This document shows positions 23,720 to 35,250 of a stretch of 64,000 nt of DNA, one piece after another. A program made the translations under genes and the position numbers. Positions within the stretch are counted from its first letter, which is position 1. Each line of letters opens with the position of its first letter. Under the pieces are notes generated by a model. It was not told the origin of the DNA. It did not search any database and worked only from the letters and a program-made list of their open reading frames with translations. Source of the DNA: Druceiella hillmani (Eukaryota > Arthropoda > Insecta > Lepidoptera > Hepialidae); NCBI GenBank assembly GCA_039881145.1, contig JAYKKI010000095.1:1-64000 (forward strand), given 5' to 3'.

Positions 23720-25330
23720 CGCACATGTTTTTAAATTTTTAAACTGAAAGAGTCTGAATGGAGCAACTATTGTTGAACATCAGACAGAAGTATTCGGTTT
23801 ATAAATGGACCGAACTCAAGCTTCAAATTTATACTTTGTGTTAGGTTCCAAAGTCAAAAACGGTAATATGGAATCTCAAAAACCATATTGCGAATATGGG
23901 GAATATTAGGAACATAAAAAAACAAAATAATATGTTTTTAGTATTCTACGTTGAATTATTTTGAGTTAAGTACTATTGTCGTAACAAGGTTAGTCAGAAT
24001 GATTCAGTTCGTAAACGGTACGAGCTCAAGCTCAATGACCTCAGACATGACGAGTTTATTTTTAATATTGTATGTATTTTGTACTCAAAATATAAATAGG
24101 TATTGTTTGGAAGTATTCAATAATACAAGCAATCCATTTTTAATGCTCCGAAAAATATAATAGGTTCATAAGCAAAACAACAACAGATGCAAAAAGATCG
24201 GAGATTATCTTTAAAATTTGTTGCTGAAATTGGGGTCACATAAATTTGGACGATCTGCAGCTCATCAAATCAAAATATTTTAACATAGATTTAATTTGGA
24301 AAAATAAAGTAAAATAAATAATGCTATACTGCGTTCGATGTCGTGAGTCCACAGGTTAATTATTAGGTACTAGTTTTGTTACTCCAACAGTCTGTACGGC
24401 ATAATCTCTCACACTTTTCCTCTTACCAAAAGCTTCGTGTACAATAGAGTGAACACTGCCTACTCGTCATCTATGATGATATTTAGATCTTTGGACTACT
24501 ATTGTATAGCTCAAATCTGTAAAGCATTTTCATCACTGTTTCTTGAGCAGAACTTCTTCTTACTGTACGTCTTTTAATGGTTTTCGACCTTTTTGTCTAA
24601 AAAGGTTAATTATAGTTTCATAAAAATACTATACATAGATGTTTATTTGTCATTTTTCTTTCTACTAAAGTATGTACAGTACCCTTCAAGCGTGATTACT
24701 TGTACTTAACAGACTTTAGATACTCGTGCTTAATATACCACATTTTCTTATAGTACAATTCATTCATTATCAATATTTGGCCGTACATATCCGCATCAAT
24801 ATTCTAGGCTCATTATTTTTATATAATATAAATAGAGGGAATTGTATACACACTAACTAATCTGCAACCAATTAAATAATTAAATTTCATTGATTCAAAA
24901 AACACATTAAATTATATTAAGTTAATTTTCATAATCAAGTGTTACAACAGAAAAGAAATTTATTCCTATAAAGAGAGTGTGAAAGGTGAATCCAATGAAA
25001 AAAATTTGTGGCTCAAGTTCAAAAATATACTTGATATGAATGAAAACTTATTTAATACGGATTAAAAGAAAAAAATGGCGTGTAAATTGAAATGGTTTGT
25101 TCGGTATATAAAACAGATTTTCTTTCGCTTCACGATAGGTAGATAGTTTAAGTAAGAATGCATGCAAAATGAATTTGATAATTATATAAGGTAGTTGTAA
25201 AGAGTTTTACACAATATTATAAGTAAACACCTTTTTTCTTACATTTAATCTATTAAAATAAAACACACGACATTATCAAAACAGTCAAATGATTATGAAG
25301 TTTGTGAACAAATAAATTTTAATATTTTAC
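23720..25330 (+). repeat. Block C, copy 2
   Basis: Matches 3440-5370 from GAATGGAGCAACTATTGTTG to AAGTTTGTGAACAAAT. One of the three internal repeats of copy 1 is missing and another is shortened, so copy 2 is about 300 bp shorter. Confidence 0.7.
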
Positions 25331-26470
25331 TTCTGAAAATGTAACGAAAGCATTTTATTTTGTTTAAACCAACTTCAATTAAAAAAAATTAAACCATATT
25401 AATGTTTTCTAAATTGAAAATGTTCAAAAAATTATCTTACGAGAAATCAGAGTTAAAAAAAATAAAACTGCAAGAATAAAAATTTTGTGAAGTAACCTAT
25501 TCGTATTTAAAAGTTACATTTCGCTAGATCTAAATTTGTTCTATCGCTCAAAATAGTGATCACATTTAGAATTTATCTTCAAACAGAAGCTTTGTACCTC
25601 CAGCCAAAGGGCAAAGATCTCAATACAAACGACATCAGTTTTAAAATTTCAAGTTTTTAATAGAAAGACCTGAAATTGCCAAGTATAGATTATAAGAAAG
25701 TTAACAAATTTTCTTTTCATTGTTTGGAATCCGAATACCTGTTACATAACATTTAGAGTAAAAATACTGCTAAATGGGATAAAAATATCGTTCAACTTTT
25801 GTGGTGCCAAAATGTCCAATTGTAAATAAAATTTTATATCAAAATTACCACTTTAGTGTATAAGGTTTATCGAGGGAAGAAAACAAATATAATTTTAGAA
25901 AACCACAAAAAAACAAAAATTTTGAAAAAAATTAAGAGAAACTGATAAAAATACATCAGATGGAGAAATTTTCTGAAGATATATCAAGCGTTCAGCTTGT
26001 GTTCAAGTAAAATTGTGACAAACAGATAATTAAATTAAAAAAGGGACATCGTTAGTCTAATACATTTAGCATACGCCGAGAGCTAAAACATTTCTAATAT
26101 AATTGGTAAATTAAAAAGTAACTACTACCCTAAATGCTGATATTAGCTTAAGACGATGATGTTGTAGTACGAATAATCAGAAAATATCTGAATGCAGATT
26201 CTATACTCGATACATTCCAAACAAGAAATGATTATTTTCTAATATTTGGAGAAGGAAAAATGCACCAGAAATGTGTCTGGCCTTATAACAGAAAGTAGCT
26301 GGAAAACAGTTTTGAGTATTAGAATTATGGCCATATTTTGCTATCTCACCAATCCATTTCTCACATAAAAACAAACTTACGGTTTTTGCTCGATGATGAT
26401 GCTCATGTAAATCTTATACCTGCAAATAAATGCCAATGACTAAGTTATCGTTTTCCAAACACATCCTATA
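25330..26470. other. No feature seen
   Basis: AT-rich spacer with no ORF or copy that I can support. Confidence 0.4.
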
Positions 26471-26800
26471 AAATGACAGCTAAGTACTTAGTTACGAGTA
26501 TAATCATTTCTCAAAATCTAGGACTACAAAACGATTTCCGATACGCTATTTAGTATCAAAAACGCGTTTTAGTATCAAAATAAATATTAAATTGTATGTG
26601 AAAATTGTGTGAAATATAATTATCGCAATATGCAATTTAAAAAAAATAAAACTACGAGAGGAACTAAATTTATTTAGCATAAATTGTACTTATTTTTGCT
26701 AAAGCAGATATTAACAATTTCAAAAAAATTCGCTAACATGTTCTCGCAATTTCCGATATAAGTAAAACAAATCAAATTCCTCGTGCGTGCTTGCGAGTGT
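26470..26800 (+). repeat. Block N, copy 1
   Basis: Its reverse complement is at about 51150-51500. Shared words include AAATTCGCTAACATGTT, CGCAATTTCCGATATAAGTA and AACAAATCAAATTCC. Both copies adjoin a CA/GT-type microsatellite. Confidence 0.8.
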
Positions 26801-26918
26801 GTGTACCTGCGTGCATGCGCGCATGGGTTTGTGTTTGGAAGTGTGGGTGTGTGTGTGTGTGTGTGTGAGTCTCTCTCTTTCTCTCTCTATGTGTGTGTGT
26901 GTGTGCATGTGCGAGCAT
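26783..26918. repeat. (GT)n-(CT)n compound microsatellite
   Basis: Imperfect GT/GCGT text, a pure GT run, then TCTCTCTC and a second GT run. The counterpart next to inverted block N is a CA run at 51110-51152. Confidence 0.95.
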
Positions 26919-27019
26919 GTATTAAATATCCTCGTTACACTACGATTTCCGTAATAATTAATAGCCGTTCATTGACAAATCTCATTCCTCTCATTCTCAT
27001 TTCTATAGCTTAGACTATG

Positions 27020-27280
27020 GAGTGATCCAGAAGGCGCATACGCACAAATTTCTTCGCAGTTGCGGTGAAGCCAAAAATCGGTGGAGAGGGCACCGCACTC
27101 CACCTACTAGCGCCCTCCCCCAACACGCGCGGCGTTACCAGCAGAATAAATTTACCCAACAACTTCAGCAAATCGACGCATATAAATATATTTGCTTGCG
27201 GCAGTAGGATTCACATTTGCATCAGTTTATATGATCATAGCTCGGCTTATATGAAGTATTATTATGGCCGCCATGTTAAA
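27020..27280. promoter_or_regulatory. GC-rich, promoter-like island
   Basis: A patch much richer in G, C and CpG than its surroundings (for example GCGCCCTCCCCC and ACGCGCGGCG near 27110-27135). It contains a TATAAATA box at 27181-27188, a TCAGTT initiator-like word at 27222, and GCCGCCATGTT at 27267-27277, which is the reverse complement of the YY1/Pho consensus AANATGGCGGC. The box-to-initiator distance (about 41) is longer than usual. Two overlapping plus-strand ORFs (27022-27207 and 27065-27301) have no recognised domain. It could be the first exon and promoter of a gene with distant exons, or a transposon relic. Confidence 0.3.
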
Positions 27281-27299
27281 TTTCTAAAATGTTTATTCT

Positions 27300-29040
27300 G
27301 ACCACAACCAAACTTTTTAACACTTTTAATACAAAAAGAAAACAATTATCTTAAACTCTTAAAGTAAAAAGAGATGTTAAAAAGCCCATAATAAAAGTTT
27401 GAAAATATTCGATCTCATATTAAAGAAATATAAAATAGGACATAGAAACAATTATTTAAATTAATTAGCATTCAATGTCGTGATAAAATTTCTTAATATT
27501 TTAAACAATATCGGTTCGCATTTTCTAAGAAATTAAAGAAGACGGCGGAAATTAATGAATGTGACATGTGTTTCTTGCCGTAATCCTACACATAGTGATT
27601 ATATACGCAATACGTAGAATATTCTAAAATTGAATATGATAACGGAAATTCAAACCTTATACCAAATTGTCCAACGACATTTTTCAAATCCCGATTTTTT
27701 TACAAATAAAATTTTACATTTTTTGGTATCGAGCAATTAAGATGTTTTAATTTGGGTAAACAATTTTTAAAGAGGTGACAACACCAATAAGAATGGCGCG
27801 CTTCTGTTAATAATAATCTACTTCGATATTTTAAAAATTGCATAGTTAATTGAAAATTAAATTAAGTAATAGTTTTTACTTATGAAAAATAATCCCCATT
27901 TGTTTCTTTTGAAGTCCAGTTATATTTTTGCAGATGGGAAAAGCACAAGCCGGTATTTTAAGCTATATTGTCACGTAACCTCTCAGAGCTGTGTTGTAAA
28001 TTCCACTGGCAGCCGCGTTTTGATACTACGCATTTTATGCGTAGTTTTTTGGACACACTATCGTGCGTGTTCTCACCTTCTGGAGTACTCATTATTCTAA
28101 GTTCTATAGATACATTCTGAAAGATATTTAATGGAATTTAGTTTCCTGAAAAGAAAGAGTTGCTCTTGGTCTTCGGGCCGAAAAATAACCCAATTAAGAA
28201 AAAAGTGTGAGTATGTTTATCATTCGTTCTTTGCCTCTTCAAAGAATAAGAGTTAACGAGATTTTGATCTAAAATGTGTGTAAATTTAGGATAAATGTAG
28301 TCTGATACTTTGTATGTCAAACTAATTAATTATTCAAAATAAATTTGAATTTTTACGTGCTTATAAATGCAATTCGCCTAATTTAGTAGTGTCGTCAGCT
28401 TTATGCCTCTCCATTTAGCTATTAAAGCCAATTAAATCATAAGGGAGTAAAATTTTCAATCGTCAGTCAATTAAATCTAAAGAACATAAATCTTTCCAAT
28501 CCAATAAAGTCAATGTAAAAAACAATAATATAAAAGAAGACCTTTTTATGAATCTTTTGTTATTTGTATTAATATTTGCGGTTATGAACGGCAAGTGGAA
28601 AGAATCCAGTAAAAGCAATTTAAAAGAAATGAAACAGATAACCAAATATTTTTACCAACACAATGTTGTTAAATACAAAAGTTACTAGAATCACTGGGAA
28701 AGTAAATGTAGAGAAAATTACCACAATTCTATGTCGATTTTAAAATATTGACAAATTACGCTATTCGCAAATATCTTTTGAACTGAGTTCGCGAAAAATT
28801 AAAAATATTTCTACAAAATAGTGGTTTTTCTTCATAAATTTGTGACTACAGTAATAAATAAATATAAAAAACTGATTATTATAAAGCAGAAAGTGGATCA
28901 TTTTTATTATAGACGTTTTATTACCAGCAAGGACATAATTTACAATAAATATCGTGGTAGGTGTTTAAATTTCTAAATATAATACCTTATTGTATACGTC
29001 ACCTATTTTCATTACAACCTAGTATTATCTTTCATTAAGA
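27300..29040. other. Spacer with one small palindrome
   Basis: No gene or paralogous block seen. ACTACGCAT and ATGCGTAGT (28025-28033 and 28037-28045) form a perfect 9-bp stem with a TTT loop within a mildly GC-richer patch. Confidence 0.4.
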
Positions 29041-29200
29041 CGAAAGGTCTTTGACCTGATTTATGTAAGCTCCGAAGACGGATTGACATTAACTTTGTCA
29101 TTAATAATACAAGAAGGAAAGACGCGACACAGGAAAGGATTCGTCTGACGGGGCGCTATGTGTAGATCACATATGGCGCTGGGGTATCAAATATTTATTA
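29040..29200 (+). repeat. Weak copy of the left part of block F
   Basis: ACAAGAAGGAAAGACGCGAC near 29108 and GTCTGACG near 29140 resemble 56655-56700 and 38010-38050. The match is short and diverged. Confidence 0.35.
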
Positions 29201-29766
29201 TTTCATGGTAGACAGTTTTATATTTTTAATGCTACCTAGAATATGATTCAAGTCATATATATTACAAATAATATGTCCTATTTCTCTGACACCTAATATA
29301 TAATTCATATTAATTATTATTATATCTGATATATAATTCAAAATTATATTCAAGGATTCAATACAACAAAAACAGTGAGTGATTTTCTTAGAGGAATGTA
29401 TCGTTAATTATTCATTGTTTCTAATTGTACATTACATGAACAATATCAAGAATTTTAAGTTTCTGTAAGCGGTAATTGGTTTTTTGACTCAGTTTAATAA
29501 TAATTTAAGAAAAGCTTTTCGTCAGTCGATCAAGTATATGTTCGACTTGCGTCATTAACTGCCAAGGGTCTGCATTAATATTTTGTTCATCTTTCAATAC
29601 GAAAGGGAAGAATAGGTCAAGGTTGGATAATGTTTTACCACGTATGTGTCACTCGAAATGAAAAAAAAATGATTGAAAATTTTAAGACATTTTCGTGATA
29701 ACAGACAAAATTCTTAATTAGAAATTATGTCATTCGGAAAAGAAGACAGGCTACAATGCGCTTGGT

Positions 29767-30392
29767 GGTACACAAATATTGAATAATATTTAAAACATCT
29801 ACGGTTTTCTGGTAAAAATTTATTAAAAAATATTTTTTTAACTTGTTTTGTTCAAAATGTATTAAATGTATTAAAAATATAAAAACAAGCATTTCAGCTT
29901 GTTTTTTTTAAAGATTGGCAGATAGTAAAAGAACACAAAATAAAATTAAATTCATAACTTTATTACATGACAAAAAGCTTCGTACACGGCGATAACACAT
30001 AAAGGATTAATAACAATAGAATAAAATTAAACTAACGATAAAAATACAATCCAGTACATAAAACATTTTAGAAATTATTGAAAAAAAACACATAATTCAT
30101 AATTTCTTTTAAGGCGGGCTTTGTGTAATTTTTCTTAATTGTTTATTGGTAATTAACTGACATTGGCATTCTTTCTATATCGTAAAAATAAACGATTTAT
30201 TAACGAATAATTTTACAACTATGATAAGCTTGCGAGTTTCATGGATTAGTATGTCACATCTGCACCCGAGATATGAAACGGGACACCATCTGCACTTTGT
30301 TTTATTATGTTGGCAAAAGGAGTTTTGTACAAATAATATTTAGAGCCCATTACAAGAATAAACTGATTTTTCAATATTTCAAATGAAAGGAC
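29767..30392 (+). repeat. Block K, copy 2
   Basis: Matches 13350-13940 from AATATTGAATAATATTT to TTTTTCAATATTTCAAAT, where the match stops abruptly. It resumes in the un-inserted copy of unit 3 as block M (50030-50165), which fits insertion of the Penelope-like element just downstream here. Confidence 0.75.
30226..30390 (-). pseudogene. Decayed copy of the block K reading frame
   Basis: The minus-strand frame reads LSFEILKNQFILVMGSK, then YYLYKT, KQSADGVPFHISG and DVTY before a stop. It lines up with the 13762-14001 frame without indels through this region. Family unknown. Confidence 0.4.
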
Positions 30393-30909
30393 TCTGCATA
30401 ATTTTTAAATAATAATAATTATGAAACGTGTTATCCTCGATAGCATATTTTTATAGCAAGGGCCTCTGATGTTTCGAACAAGGCTAGAAAACTAATTATA
30501 TATATCTCCCATTTTTTTTTCTTTTGTGATGTGTCTACTTAGATGTATAACCAGGTATGTTTTAATTTTGCTACATTGTATATTTGCTATGTTTTTCATT
30601 ATCGCACTAACACAATTTATAATTTTGTAGCGCAATATATCAAATTATAGAGGATGTAGGATATATATTAAATTAGAATGTAATACCTTTAGGCTGGTGT
30701 TTATGTTGTCTCGCCTGATGATTGCTTCCGGAACTTCTTCCTTAAGCCAGGTGGTGACAGTTTTGCAGTTGCTCTGTGGGCTACTCAATTGGTACCAATG
30801 GTCTTGATGTTCACTAGGGATCCCCTTCAGTACCCTGTTAGCCAAGTTATTCATGAACAATCTAGAAACCAATCACTTGAACAGTAAATTACCGGCCAAT
30901 GTAGTATAC

Positions 30910-30912
<3 letters not shown>

Positions 30913-30964
<52 letters not shown>
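30913..30964. repeat. (AT)n expansion inside the RT catalytic motif
   Basis: About 52 bp of AT lie exactly between codons for YYY and YVNL, replacing what is normally a short Tyr-rich stretch. The frames on the two sides differ by two bases. Confidence 0.9.
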
Positions 30965-30965
<1 letters not shown>

Positions 30966-31733
30966 GTAAACCTTATCCTCATCTGCTGGAGAGGTACACA
31001 GCAAAAATTATACCAGTTTGTCAATTTTACCACTCTCTACACAACAATATCAAATTTACTTTAGAATTAGAATCCCATAAAAACTAAACTTTTTAGATAT
31101 CACATTAGAACCCAAAATCAATAAAGAAACATTTAATATATTTGGAAAAGGCAACTTGCAGACTCCATGGTTTATAGTCATTCACAACGTTCGTGGTTCC
31201 ATAAGTTAGCAGCCTTCCATTCGATGATTCACATAGCTTTCACCATCCCACTAGAAAAAACTAATTTGCATAAAGAAATAAAAGCTATAAAGAAATTACA
31301 ATAAGTAATAATTATAACCCATCAATTGTCGCAAAACTGTGTCAGAATAAATCAAGGAAAATTCTAATCCAAGGAATATATCTGGTCGTACTAAATAATT
31401 ATAAAATTTACTATAAATCTATCGAATACATAGTAATTGTATCAATTAAACCAGGAAAACCCTTAACTAATAATACAAATATAAATAATTACACATGTTC
31501 CTATAGTACTTTAAATATCTTAGATAAAACTCGTATTAATAATAAATAAAACACAGATAAATATAAAAATAGTGGTTTATATAAACTTTACTGCAGCAAC
31601 AGTTATAGCATATATATAAGTCAAATATGAAGAGATTTTACTACTAGATACAAAGAACACACATACCACATTGCTAGCTGGCGAAATAATAAACCAGACA
31701 CACGTCACTTTGCAAAACACCTTATTGAAAATA

Positions 31734-31744
31734 CCCCCCCCCCC
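31734..31744. repeat. C11 homopolymer
   Basis: Eleven consecutive C in an AT-rich setting, within the GIY-YIG part of the Penelope remnant. It disturbs the frame there; the length may be unreliable in the assembly. Confidence 0.9.
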
Positions 31745-31829
31745 ATTATACCAACAATATATTTCAAATAAATACAAAATTCAGTGATCTTCAATTTGTC
31801 TCAACCCGGTCACACATCTAAAGAGACAC

Positions 31830-32235
31830 ATCACAAAAGAAAACAAAAAAATGGGCGATATGTATAATTAGTTGTATAATGTTATTGCAACTATCAGATG
31901 CCCTTGATATTCTATAATTATATTATTGACAATAACACCCATTTAATTTATTAAGCACACCTAAACATTTCCATTGTATAACCTCATAGAATATCATTAC
32001 ATTAATTATATTACCCTCGCTAAAGTACTTGTATATTGTATAGCTTTGGAAAATATAATGAAAACTGCACTGCTGCACTACCATAAATTCACTAACGTAA
32101 ACAGTGGGATAACTCCCGGAAACCCCACTTCTGCTATTGCTTGTTTAATATTTAAGTTCTGTTGGATGTTGTAATACAACGAAACTTAAGAACCAACAAA
32201 ACCTAATTTAAAATAAAGTAGAATTAACGCTAAAT
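31830..32235 (+). other. Probable 3' part of the Penelope insertion
   Basis: Non-coding sequence between the endonuclease trace and the resumption of block M. The 66-codon ORF at 31974-32174 has no recognisable domain. It is assigned to the insertion because the un-inserted copy at 50.1-50.3 kb lacks it. Confidence 0.35.
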
Positions 32236-32400
32236 ATATTCAATAAATGTTATTCTTATTCTTGTAACATCTGACCCAACACTAAATGTAATTGGGCTAG
32301 TCTCTTTTCACTTACAAAAATAAATTTTAAATACACTTTAATGAAATTTAACACGGTATTATCAAATACACTATAAATGTTGCAAACGCTTTCAAAGTAT
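32235..32400 (+). repeat. Block M, copy 1
   Basis: Its reverse complement is at about 50025-50165, sharing TCTTGTAACATCTG, GCTAGTCTCTTTT, AAAATAAATTTTAAAT and TTTAATG(A/G)AATTTAACAC. Confidence 0.75.
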
Positions 32401-33280
32401 GATTGGAGTGTGATATCTTTTTGTATTGTGGAAAAAATACATTGGATATGTTACCTACTAAATCTTTTCACTTGTACAACTAATCATTGGATTACGTCTT
32501 CGATTTCAAACCGTATTTTATAAATTTTATTTGGATTAAAATAAAGAATTATAAAAATATATATCTCAAATCTTCGTAGCCATTTACATAGAGATATATT
32601 TATGTTTTTTGAATTTAAATAACTATAAATTTAAAGAAAACTCACAAAATATAACAAACCTTGATACACGTACATTTTGGTTTCTCCTAAATATATTTGT
32701 TGTACTAAAACAAAGTACTACCTTAATTAAATTTAAAAACAGTTTCTCATTATTTTTTTTTTATTAGTGTCTCCGAAATTAAACTTTCTTTACAATTTTG
32801 CTTTTTCTCTTCTATTTTTGAACATATTTGTATTAATATTCCTTATAGAGTAAGGTATTAATAAATTTAAAACCAATTTTAATCGTTTTATGATATTTCT
32901 CCAACACTATTATCTCTTCAAGTATTATTAAATATTTTGAAATGACATCTAATTAATATATTAAAGTGGTGTCACTAGTGACATTGGGCTTTAGGTGAAC
33001 GAATTTGTTTTTTCTATATAACAACCTCTTGCTCTATCCAAATGCAATTTTTCAAGCTACCTGAAAATAATTCGTAATCTCAATCTTAACGCTAACTCAT
33101 ATTTTCAAATATGTTAGTAACATATCTCAGTACAAATGAAGATTCTTGTTGAAATTTAATTCGCATGTTAACGCTAAATTCATTATATGTGATATACTCG
33201 TATATTCGTGTAACTCAATTTTTATTTCAATTTCTGGTCATGATGTTTAAGAAAGTATTGTTTATTAATAACAGAGTTTG
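32400..33280. other. No feature seen
   Basis: AT-rich spacer without ORF, transposon or paralogous block. Confidence 0.4.
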
Positions 33281-33284
33281 TTTA

Positions 33285-33568
33285 GAAACGAAAGATTTAG
33301 TGTTTATCTTATTTAATTGGCAAACTGTTTAGCTAAATATACATTTATTGCATGAAAGTGATGAAAATTTTAAAAATTTTTAATAGTTTTAAATATGTTT
33401 AATAATCTTACGTGAACTCCTATCACACAATAACTCTGTCATGAAAAATACAAGTTGAATTTAAAACTATTAAATTTTTTTAAAATTTTCATCACTTTCG
33501 TGCAATAAATATGTTTTTAGCTAAACAGTTTGCCAACTAAATAAGTTAAACAATAAATGTTTCGTTTC
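33285..33568. repeat. Foldback element, arms of about 110 bp
   Basis: Left arm 33285-33394 and right arm 33459-33568 are inverted copies with few mismatches. Both contain TTGGCAAACTGTTTAGCTAAA and CGAAAGTGATGAAAATTTT or its near match. The loop is about 64 bp. A transcript would fold into a long duplex hairpin. It may be a foldback MITE or a hairpin-RNA source; no coding content. Confidence 0.85.
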
Positions 33569-33614
33569 GATATATATATTCGTTTCGTTATATATCGATT
33601 CATATATCGTTTCG

Positions 33615-33615
<1 letters not shown>

Positions 33616-33656
<41 letters not shown>

Positions 33657-33684
33657 GTATATTATATATATATACGTATATTAT
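33616..33684. repeat. (AT)n microsatellite with ACGTAT interruptions
   Basis: Follows short repeats of TCGTTTCGTTATATA (33565-33620). AT run to 33655, then two ACGTATATTATAT-type units. Confidence 0.9.
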
Positions 33685-34089
33685 TTAGCTCTACGTTATT
33701 TGTTAGTTGTTACATATCTATTAGTTTATAATATAACATATGGTTCAACTTAAGGTGACCAAAGCGCCATGTGGTATTCACTGGATTAAATTCAAAATGA
33801 TATTCCTCCCATTCAGATTATAGAAACTTCTCTAATCGTCAGAAGCACGCAACGTTTGATTCTAATATTCCAACAACTTGTATCGTTAACGTTACCTTGT
33901 ATTCGGTCTTCTGAGAATCTTAGTAGGATTATCTTCGTCGTTTGAATATATGTTAAATTTACATTTACACTAATCTCCAAACAGGATATGTCTGGAGAAT
34001 TGACATAGCGCTTTTTAGTTCAAAACGTGGCTTGTGTTTCTAACTTCACTCAAATAAAACTGGTGTTGAGTTTAAACAAATAATTCTAC

Positions 34090-34430
34090 TTAGTTAGATT
34101 TCTATAATTGTTGAAATCGCCTGTTTATTTAATAAAGAGGCTAAAGTTTTCTTGAAAATCATTAAAACTAAGCAAATTATTCGGATAGATTTTCTCATTA
34201 ATTGGCGATGAATATAATTGTTTCACAAAAACGCAACATTGAGCTTGAATAAGAATAATTGGTGCAAAAGGACTATAATAAAATTGGTGCAAAAAGGACT
34301 AAAATATCGATGTGGAAGCATTTACTTCTAAAAGAAAGAGCAATATACTAAATGATAGTAAATAATACATGCCATAAGAATAGTTTTATATTTTACATGT
34401 CATAGAATTTCTGTCAGTTTTAATTTGTAA
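34090..34430 (+). repeat. Block G-like segment before block D, unit 2
   Basis: Matches 55240-55570, sharing AGGGGCTAAAGTTT-like text, ATTCGAATAGATTTTCT-like text, GCAACATTGAG and GAATAGTTTTAT. Its first half also matches 10690-10870. Confidence 0.65.
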
Positions 34431-35250
34431 AAGATTGTATAAAAGGAAGAACGACAATTTTTACATTCATCAATAAGTGATGTAAATATTAAAATTGTTT
34501 ATTCCTTATGCTTCAATTATAAAACATAATATTTTTTTAGATGAGAAAATACCAGGTTACTCAAGTAAAATAAATAGTGTTTTTTTTTTAAAAACGCTTC
34601 AATCAAAGCGCTACCACGGAGACCATCGTGAACGTTTTTGTGCTAGAATTTCAGGAGCGTTACTCAATTTTTTCATCACTAACATTGCAAGATGGTATTC
34701 ATATAAAACTTCTTTTAATTTACAACAAAATTGTTCAGTATGGAGACAATTTTACGCTTCTTGAAAGTATGTAATTTCTAAACCAAAATGTGAATTCGGT
34801 TCAAAGTTTCTGTTCTAGTTCTATCATGACATTTTCATAAAGTTCACCGTAAAGAGCCAATGCGATTATTCGACATGAGTATTCGTAAACTGAGTTTGAC
34901 AGAGATTTAATATGAAGAATAAAAATTTAGCGCGAGTATGTTGACTTATATTAAACATTTATTTTATTGAGTCCTAAACAAGCGATTAAAAAGTCTTTTA
35001 AAACCGATTTATTTCATTTTGTAAGACTTTTCAATTATTACGAACATTTTTTTTTGTACGCATTATCGCCAAATTGTCCGCGGAATAATCAAATAAACAT
35101 GCCCGTTAAGCATTAAATTTTTATTAGCAGTTGAATGGATTATATTAAAGATATGAAATCTTTAAATTTGATTTAAGCGTGTGTTGTAAAGTGTCATTGC
35201 TAGACAGTGTATGGACTATAGTTAGTGGTGACGTGTAGTATTTCGCTGCT
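34430..35250. other. No gene seen; 89-codon ORF of uncertain meaning
   Basis: The plus-strand ORF at 34495-34764 covers a slightly GC-richer stretch (TCAGGAGCGTTACTC). I recognise no domain and no copy keeps the frame. Confidence 0.3.

Larger units (their letters stand above)
30690..31830 (+). pseudogene. Penelope-like retroelement remnant (RT plus GIY-YIG)
   Basis: Reverse-transcriptase traces run from about 30690. The frame from 30817 reads GIPFSTLLAKLFMNNLE, the palm segment before the catalytic motif, then VVYYY followed by an (AT)n run. After the run, YVNLILICWRGTQQ (from 30963) corresponds to the family's YVDDIL motif, with both catalytic Asp codons changed. Frameshifts follow; LNFLDITLEPK near 31090 and KLAAFHSMIHIAFTIPLEK from 31203 match the RT C-terminal part. 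From 31631 RDFTTRYKEHTYHIASW and FAKHLIEN match the end of the GIY-YIG endonuclease. The N-terminal part is missing and the element is dead. Paralogous alignment puts the insertion between about 30392 and 32235. Confidence 0.8.

Noticed and set aside
28025..28050. Stem-loop followed by T run as a bacterial terminator
   Set aside because: All other evidence is eukaryotic; this is a small palindrome next to a T tract.
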